Source: an uncultured bacterium
GTDB lineage: Bacteria > Bacillota > Clostridia > Lachnospirales > Lachnospiraceae
Reading direction: 5' to 3'
DNA length: 9,365 nt
Assembly (NCBI GenBank): GCA_905214365.1
Contig: CAJMMH010000091.1
Location: 1 to 9,365, forward strand
Part shown: positions 5,209 to 9,365 of the stretch, piece by piece
How positions within the stretch are numbered: the stretch's first letter is position 1
How the letters are laid out: the number at the start of each line of letters is the position of its first letter
Program-made: the position numbers and the translations under genes
Notes under the pieces: generated by a model
Told to the model about the DNA's origin: nothing
What the model saw: only the letters and a program-made list of their open reading frames with translations
The model's database searches: none

Positions 5209-6375
5209 TCAGTAGTTTCCATCTTCATTCACGCCGTAGTTTTCAAATCCGGCGCTGCTCAGTGCCTGCGCAACCGCATGATTAATCCGCTCCTGCTCCA
5301 GACTGCTGCTGTCCTCCGCGCTGTTTTCCAGATCTCTCCATTTCTTTTTCAGACCGTCAAGAAGAATCGGATTGAACGCGCCGCACTCTCCGTCAAGAAT
5401 CATGCGCACTGCTTTCTCAGGAGGAATTGCCTCCTTATAAACGCGCTTGCTTGTCAGCGCATCAAATACATCCGCCAACGCAACAATCTGAGCCGAAACC
5501 GGAATCTCGTTTCCCTTCAGACCGTCTGGATATCCCTTTCCGTCCCATCGTTCATGGTGCCAGCGGCAGATATCGTGCGCCACACGAATCAACGGCTCAT
5601 TCTGATACTGAATGAGCTTCTCCATCATTGACGCGCCGATCACCGTATGCGTCTTGATCTGCTCAAACTCTTTTGCTGTCAGTTTCCCGGGCTTGTTCAG
5701 AATCTTTTCCGGAATCGCAATCTTTCCAACGTCGTGAAGTGCGGATGCTGTCACAATCAGCGGCACATCCTCCGGCTTCAGTCGGTACGGAGGCGGCCCC
5801 TCATCCACCAGATAATTACACATTTTCTCGGTAATAGACCTGATATGGATCACATGAAGACCGCTCTCCCCATTCCGGAACTCCACGATATTACTCAGAA
5901 TGTTTACCATCATGTTATCATGCTTTTCCCGCTCGTACACCTGATTCACAATGGTCTGAATCAGCTTCTTCTGCTTGGAATACAGCATCAGCGTATTCTT
6001 AACGCGCTGTCTGACAACTGCAGCGTCAAACGGACGGCCGATATAATCAGTTGCTCCGTCCTCATAGGCACGCTCCACGCTTTCGAGCGTATTCTCCGCG
6101 GAAATCATGATAGCCGGAATCCACTTCAGCCATCCGTTTTCCTTCATAATCCGGAGTACTTCAAACCCGTTCTTCCCCGGCATCACAATATCCAACAGAA
6201 TCAAATCCACCGTATACAGGTTCTCCGTCAGAACCTTAATCGCCTCAGCAGCGCTCCCGGCCTCCAGCAGCGTATAATCCGGCTGCAGAATTCCAATCAG
6301 GAGCTCCCGGTTGATTTCCAGATCATCTACAATTAAAATTGTCTTTTTTTCAGACTGTATCTCACTTTTATTCAT
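5209..6375 (-). CDS. Response regulator with HD-GYP output domain (c-di-GMP phosphodiesterase type)
   Basis: The 388-residue protein has an N-terminal receiver domain (about 12-130) with acidic pair D17/D18, phospho-acceptor D62 in LLDIVMPGKNG and S92. A helical linker (130-160) leads to an HD-GYP domain (about 160-350) with HDVGK (H214, D215), H243, HHERWDGKGYPDG (H273-G285) and ADVFDALTSKRVYK (302-313). HD-GYP proteins hydrolyse cyclic di-GMP, lowering its level to alter motility, adhesion or secretion. The receiver has Arg (R114) where the KPF lysine is usual. The C-terminal tail (350-388) is acidic and unassigned. ATG 6375 overlaps the end of the upstream membrane-protein gene by 8 nt, with GAGGAG just upstream inside that gene, so translation is probably coupled. 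Together with the Hpt gene it forms a phosphorelay output whose sensor is elsewhere. Confidence 0.96.
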   Translation of the reverse strand: MNKSEIQSEKKTILIVDDLEINRELLIGILQPDYTLLEAGSAAEAIKVLTENLYTVDLILLDIVMPGKNGFEVLRIMKENGWLKWIPAIMISAENTLESVERAYEDGATDYIGRPFDAAVVRQRVKNTLMLYSKQKKLIQTIVNQVYEREKHDNMMVNILSNIVEFRNGESGLHVIHIRSITEKMCNYLVDEGPPPYRLKPEDVPLIVTASALHDVGKIAIPEKILNKPGKLTAKEFEQIKTHTVIGASMMEKLIQYQNEPLIRVAHDICRWHHERWDGKGYPDGLKGNEIPVSAQIVALADVFDALTSKRVYKEAIPPEKAVRMILDGECGAFNPILLDGLKKKWRDLENSAEDSSSLEQERINHAVAQALSSAGFENYGVNEDGNY

Positions 6376-6829
6376 TCACTGCTCCTCTCGCAGCGACCGA
6401 CGCCAGCCAGCCGAAGAAAATTGCCGCTGCCATGTCAGCAAAGCAAAATACCAGAAAAAACACCAGAACACACAGATGGCTCATCCTTACTGCGAACAGT
6501 ATAATATTCCCCACAAGTATCAGTGCCGTACTGACTGTCCAGACAGCCGAAATTTTTCTTAAGAGTGCCGCGCAGGATTCTGTAAAAAACGTACCGCGGC
6601 CAATCGCATCCGCCGCTCTCCATGAAAAACAGGTCCCGGCAAACGCAGGAACCGCTGTCAGCCACAGAAACAGAATCCACGGCCAGTACGCATGCGCATA
6701 CAGCGGATTCCTGCGTACAAATTCGCTTCCCACAATCGGGAACACCCCCAAATTCAGCAGCACGCCGCATACCGCAGTCCCGCCAAGCGCCGTCTTGATC
6801 CAGACAGCCGCCTTTTTCCGGTTTTTCAT
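6368..6829 (-). CDS. Small four-helix membrane protein, DUF2975-like
   Basis: The 153-residue protein has a basic start (MKNRKK) and four hydrophobic segments at about 11-33, 48-68, 94-115 and 120-146. The segment AIGRGTFFTESCAALLRKIS (75-94) resembles the loop of DUF2975 proteins, which have this size and topology; their function is unknown. Relatives often sit beside a small Xre-type regulator, but here the partner is the HD-GYP response regulator, whose start overlaps the stop of this gene (GTGAATGAATAA). I chose ATG 6829 because GAGGTG at 6840-6835 is well placed; an in-frame GTG at 6835 overlaps that site. The gene leads the operon, with a promoter at 6880-6908. The protein may tie the regulator to a membrane signal, which is inference. 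DUF assignment is from memory of the family pattern. Confidence 0.75.
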   Translation of the reverse strand: MKNRKKAAVWIKTALGGTAVCGVLLNLGVFPIVGSEFVRRNPLYAHAYWPWILFLWLTAVPAFAGTCFSWRAADAIGRGTFFTESCAALLRKISAVWTVSTALILVGNIILFAVRMSHLCVLVFFLVFCFADMAAAIFFGWLASVAARGAVNE

Positions 6830-6879
6830 CCCCACACCTCATTTTCTACGCGTCCCGCGTGTTGTCAGCACTGATATTC

Positions 6880-6908
6880 ATTATACACAATTTTCCATTC
6901 GATAACAA
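6880..6908 (-). promoter_or_regulatory. Predicted SigA promoter of the membrane-protein / RR / Hpt operon
   Basis: On the minus strand TTGTTA (6908-6903) is followed after 17 bp by a perfect TATAAT (6885-6880). Transcription would start near 6873, about 44 nt before ATG 6829. The site lies in the only AT-rich part of the 104-bp gap after the HTH-protein gene, so the three-gene operon can be expressed independently of that gene, for which no terminator is visible. Confidence 0.7.
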
Positions 6909-6933
6909 CACGGAAACGAGACTCCACCATAAT

Positions 6934-7872
6934 TTACTGCGGACAGACGATGCCGATCCGGACAAAGATTCCATAAATATAGCTTGCCCCGAAGGTTCCA
7001 AGCTTTTTCGGCCCCTGAATTTTGCCCTTTCCGCCGGATTCCCGATCCGCGGCAACTAACTCAAGCGCCTTCTGAAACGCTTTATCAACGGTTGATTTGG
7101 TAATCGACTTTTCCTTCCGGTCAAAAAACAGCTCCCGGCCCGCAACACCATTCTTTTCTCCCACCCGGTATGTAAAATTCAGGCCGCCGACCGTCTTAAA
7201 ATGACATCCCTGGTGAATCACAATCAGCTGCCACAGTTCATCGGCAAGTTTTGTAAATTCCCGCTCCTTCGGACGGAACCCGCATTGCTCCAGCTGCCGG
7301 ATAAACCGCTTAGAAAGTTTTCCTCGTTCCCGGATGCGGCGCACCCGCTGCGCGCCCGCGCTGATACAATCCGTATCACAGCCCGCCGGAAAATACACCG
7401 TCTTGCTGTACGGCAGGTATGATGTCACCGATGCGCGGGACAGCTTCAGCTCCCGCATCACCGCTTCAATCGCATGCTTATGAACAAAGCTCTCCGCATC
7501 GGACCGGCCTCCCGGTTTCTCCTGCGCTTCCAGTCCATTCTCCCCGCCTGATTTCCACTGCGCTTCAAACAGCTTCTGATATTTCCGGAAGCACTCCCTG
7601 ACCTGATCCGCAATCTCCGATTCATACACGCCTGCCGTAATCAGAAGCTTTCTTACCTTAATCGGATTCGCGCCGATCTTCTCCCCGATCTGAGCCAGCG
7701 TCGGATGACGCACGCTTCCGTCTTCCGCCGGCTCTGTCTCCTGGTATGCCGCAGCCGCAGCCTCCTGCAGATTCTTAAGAATTGCCTCCGCATCATACAA
7801 CGGATTCTTCCGCTTCCGCCCGCCGCCCGGTTTCCGTTTTCTGACCTGCTGTTTCTGTCCGCCTTCCTCCAT
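6934..7872 (-). CDS. Uncharacterised protein with two helix-turn-helix-like segments
   Basis: The 312-residue protein starts with a very basic tail (KRKPGGGRKRK, 12-22). HPTLAQIGEKIGANPIKVRK (56-75) has a helix-turn-helix pattern followed by LLITAGVYES. A second such segment lies at about 134-157 (AIEAVMRELKLSRASVTSYLPYSK). A charged, Gly-rich linker (107-126) separates them. The C-terminal domain (about 185-312) ends with a patterned stretch, FFDRKEKSITKSTVDKAFQKAL (249-270) and GPKKLGTFGASYIYGIFVRIG (287-307). I recall similar architecture among unnamed Clostridia proteins but know no function. DNA binding is likely from the HTH segments and the basic tail. AAGGAG at 7888-7883 supports ATG 7872. 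It lies between phosphofructokinase and the signalling operon with its own probable promoter, so no functional link is shown. Confidence 0.78.
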   Translation of the reverse strand: MEEGGQKQQVRKRKPGGGRKRKNPLYDAEAILKNLQEAAAAAYQETEPAEDGSVRHPTLAQIGEKIGANPIKVRKLLITAGVYESEIADQVRECFRKYQKLFEAQWKSGGENGLEAQEKPGGRSDAESFVHKHAIEAVMRELKLSRASVTSYLPYSKTVYFPAGCDTDCISAGAQRVRRIRERGKLSKRFIRQLEQCGFRPKEREFTKLADELWQLIVIHQGCHFKTVGGLNFTYRVGEKNGVAGRELFFDRKEKSITKSTVDKAFQKALELVAADRESGGKGKIQGPKKLGTFGASYIYGIFVRIGIVCPQ

Positions 7873-8069
7873 TCACCGAAACTCCTTCCTGACCTTCCAA
7901 TCGTATTTCCATTCACGCTTATTTGCATTGTAACGTAATTTCCCCAATTCGTAAACAGGAAAATTGGATTCCTGTCCGTGCCGTACACCTCCCCCGAACA
8001 GTAACGTTTTTTACCTGAATAAGGGCATCGCAGCAGTGCGGTGCGGCAACACGACAACCTATAAACAAC
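7873..8069. other. Spacer between phosphofructokinase and the HTH-protein gene
   Basis: These 197 bases hold the probable promoter at 7927-7955 and a GC-rich dyad GCATCGCA/TGCGGTGC (8025-8032 / 8037-8044, one imperfect pair) just after the phosphofructokinase stop. On the minus strand the dyad is not followed by a T-run, so it is at best a weak terminator. I see no gene here. Confidence 0.5.
7927..7955 (-). promoter_or_regulatory. Possible promoter of the HTH-protein gene
   Basis: On the minus strand TTTACG (7955-7950) and TACAAT (7932-7927) are separated by 17 bp. Transcription would start about 48 nt ahead of ATG 7872. A CAGGAA/TTCCTG inverted repeat (7956-7961 / 7969-7974) directly precedes the -35 box. 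Box matches are moderate. Confidence 0.4.
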
Positions 8070-9299
8070 TTATAAATGAAGATGTCTCGGAAGTCCGTCT
8101 ACATAAACCGGCGTCAGCTCCGCCTGAATCAGCGGGCGCGCATACTTTGCAAAGTCATCTGTCACATGCATGCCATCCTCCGTGAGCCAGGAATCCGGAA
8201 CCTTCTTTTCCCGGTTCGCAATCGTCTGCACATCCACGGTTTCCAGAGAAATGCGGTACGGCAGATCCGATACCCGATGAAACGCACTCATCCTTCCTGT
8301 CTCCCCCTCAAACGCTGCTTCGACCGCCGCGCCTCCCGCCTGGTACGCCTCTGTAATATCCGTCCGGCTCGACAGGTACGATGCGCACCGCTGTAATACG
8401 GAAAGCTCCACTGCACGCGTCTTGCAGCCAATCTTATCTCCGATCAGATCCGCCAGATACCGTCCAGTTCCCGACAGCATCGCCTTATGTCCGAATGCAT
8501 CAAGCTGTCCAGGTCCGGAAACCAGATCGCACAGAAAACGTCCTGACGCATCCTTCACGCCTTCGCTCACCGCAATAACAAGACTCTGCCGCTCCTTTTC
8601 CAGCTCCGCCACCCGGTTCAGAAATCTCTCCTGATCAAACGGACATTCCGGCAGAAGAATCATATCGGGACCTGCGCAGTCCGCTCCCTTTGCCAGGCAC
8701 GCAGCTCCTGCCAGCCAGCCCGTATGCCGTCCCATAATTTCAACCACAGTCACGCTGTTCAGCTCATACACACTTGAATCACAGATAATCTCCTTGATCG
8801 TTGACGCAATGTACTTTGCCGCACTTCCGTATCCCGGCGTATGGTCGGTACACATCAGATCATTATCAATCGTTTTCGGGACTCCGATAAAGCGGATTTC
8901 ACTTCCCTTCTTTGCTCCGTACGCCGCCAGCTTCGCAATCGTATCCATTGAGTCATTTCCGCCGATATAAAATACCGCGTCAATCTCATACTCCCGGAAC
9001 AGATCAAACAGATACCGGTACGGCGCTTCATCCGTCTTTGCGTCCGGAAGGCGGTAGCGGCAGCTTCCGAGAAAGCTTGACGGTGTGCGCTTCAAAAGCT
9101 CAATGTCCATCTTATCTGTCAGATAATTTCCAAGATACACCAGCTTTCCCTGCATCAGTCCCTGGATCCCGTAGCGCATTCCATATACACGCCCCGCGCC
9201 CATTGCCATTGCCGTCTCATATACACCTGCAAGGCTCGAATTAATCACCGCTGTCGGTCCTCCCGACTGCCCTACCAGTACATTTCTGATTTGTGCCAT
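8070..9299 (-). CDS. 6-phosphofructokinase, probably pyrophosphate-dependent (group III type)
   Basis: The 409-residue protein phosphorylates fructose 6-phosphate to fructose 1,6-bisphosphate in glycolysis. Motifs include GQSGGPTAVINSS (10-22), YIGGNDSMDT (111-120), PKTIDND (141-147, catalytic D145) and MGRHTG (189-194, substrate binding). ATP-dependent bacterial enzymes have Gly in PGTIDND; the lysine K142 here is the mark of pyrophosphate-using forms, which can also run in reverse. GGNDS replaces the GGDDS of many PPi enzymes and the GGDGS of ATP enzymes, so donor choice should be treated as probable. Length, longer than the ~320-residue ATP type, fits group III. I chose ATG 9299 over ATG 9305 because GAGGAG at 9312-9307 leaves 7 nt to 9299 but only 1 nt to 9305. 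A hairpin lies just upstream, and no promoter is visible in the remaining bases. Confidence 0.94.
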   Translation of the reverse strand: MAQIRNVLVGQSGGPTAVINSSLAGVYETAMAMGAGRVYGMRYGIQGLMQGKLVYLGNYLTDKMDIELLKRTPSSFLGSCRYRLPDAKTDEAPYRYLFDLFREYEIDAVFYIGGNDSMDTIAKLAAYGAKKGSEIRFIGVPKTIDNDLMCTDHTPGYGSAAKYIASTIKEIICDSSVYELNSVTVVEIMGRHTGWLAGAACLAKGADCAGPDMILLPECPFDQERFLNRVAELEKERQSLVIAVSEGVKDASGRFLCDLVSGPGQLDAFGHKAMLSGTGRYLADLIGDKIGCKTRAVELSVLQRCASYLSSRTDITEAYQAGGAAVEAAFEGETGRMSAFHRVSDLPYRISLETVDVQTIANREKKVPDSWLTEDGMHVTDDFAKYARPLIQAELTPVYVDGLPRHLHL

Positions 9300-9324
9300 A
9301 TCCATTCTCCTCTTCTTGTTCGAA

Positions 9325-9343
9325 AACGCCGGTTTCCGGCGTT
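9325..9343. terminator. Perfect hairpin directly upstream of the phosphofructokinase ribosome binding site
   Basis: AACGCCGG (9325-9332) and CCGGCGTT (9336-9343) form a perfect 8-bp GC-rich stem with a 3-nt loop. The minus strand continues with two more T (TTTT in all), then 10 nt to the GAGGAG site. It could be the terminator of a gene beyond the right edge, or a leader hairpin that stabilises or attenuates the phosphofructokinase message. No room for a promoter exists between it and the gene. Confidence 0.55.
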
Positions 9344-9365
9344 CTTTTGTATTTCTGATCTCATA

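Noticed and set aside
5647..6336. Plus-strand open frame of 229 codons
   Set aside because: It lies wholly antisense to the HD-GYP response regulator, and its composition is typical of a shadow frame.
8025..8044. GC-rich dyad after the phosphofructokinase gene as terminator
   Set aside because: On the coding (minus) strand the stem has an A-C mismatch and no T-run follows, so I do not call it a terminator.
7653..8057. Minus-strand open frame of 134 codons overlapping the start of the HTH-protein gene
   Set aside because: It overlaps that gene in another frame, is Arg/Ser-rich with no domain, and lacks a convincing start signal.
1..9365. CRISPR arrays, tRNA or rRNA genes, transposases, integrases
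   Set aside because: No regularly spaced repeats, cloverleaf patterns, rRNA-like blocks or recombinase motifs were seen on either strand.

Overview
The window reads as chromosome from a Gram-positive, gut- or plant-matter-associated Clostridia species, most likely Lachnospiraceae. The support is strong AGGAGG-type ribosome binding sites, SigA-like promoters (TTGAAA-N17-TATAAT), moderately GC-rich coding DNA with AT-rich spacers, a LipO-type sugar-binding protein, and two-component genes of the HD-GYP/Hpt kind common in that family. The genus cannot be fixed from the sequence. I see no mobile element, CRISPR array, tRNA or rRNA.

Left third (1-4644): a divergent carbohydrate locus. On the minus strand is a sugar ABC-transporter substrate-binding protein that runs off the left edge. 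On the plus strand are a GH28 polygalacturonase-type glycosidase and then a beta-lactamase-fold serine hydrolase, probably an esterase. Neither plus-strand protein has a signal peptide, so the reading is import of pectin-derived oligogalacturonides followed by cytoplasmic trimming. The 365-bp spacer between the two divergent units is full of regulatory symmetry: one promoter for each strand, a perfect 12-bp palindrome of GntR-operator type, several inverted repeats, and a cre-like (CcpA/LacI-type) site.

Middle (4645-6829): a GC-rich spacer and an elaborate bidirectional terminator, then a minus-strand three-gene operon read from right to left. It encodes a small four-helix membrane protein (DUF2975-like), a response regulator with an HD-GYP c-di-GMP phosphodiesterase domain, and a stand-alone Hpt phosphotransfer protein. 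The first two genes overlap by 8 nt and the last two are 16 nt apart. No histidine kinase is present, so this looks like an orphan phosphorelay module. It has its own promoter at 6880-6908.

Right third (6830-9365): a minus-strand gene for an uncharacterised protein with two helix-turn-helix-like segments, then a group III-type phosphofructokinase whose PKTIDND motif points to pyrophosphate as phosphoryl donor. A strong hairpin sits directly upstream of the phosphofructokinase ribosome binding site at the right edge.

No clearly new multi-gene system stands out. The items most worth following up are the control region of the pectin genes, the non-lipoprotein binding protein, the serine hydrolase with an extra C-terminal domain, the orphan RR/Hpt/membrane-protein operon, and the long nested hairpin at 4761-4854.
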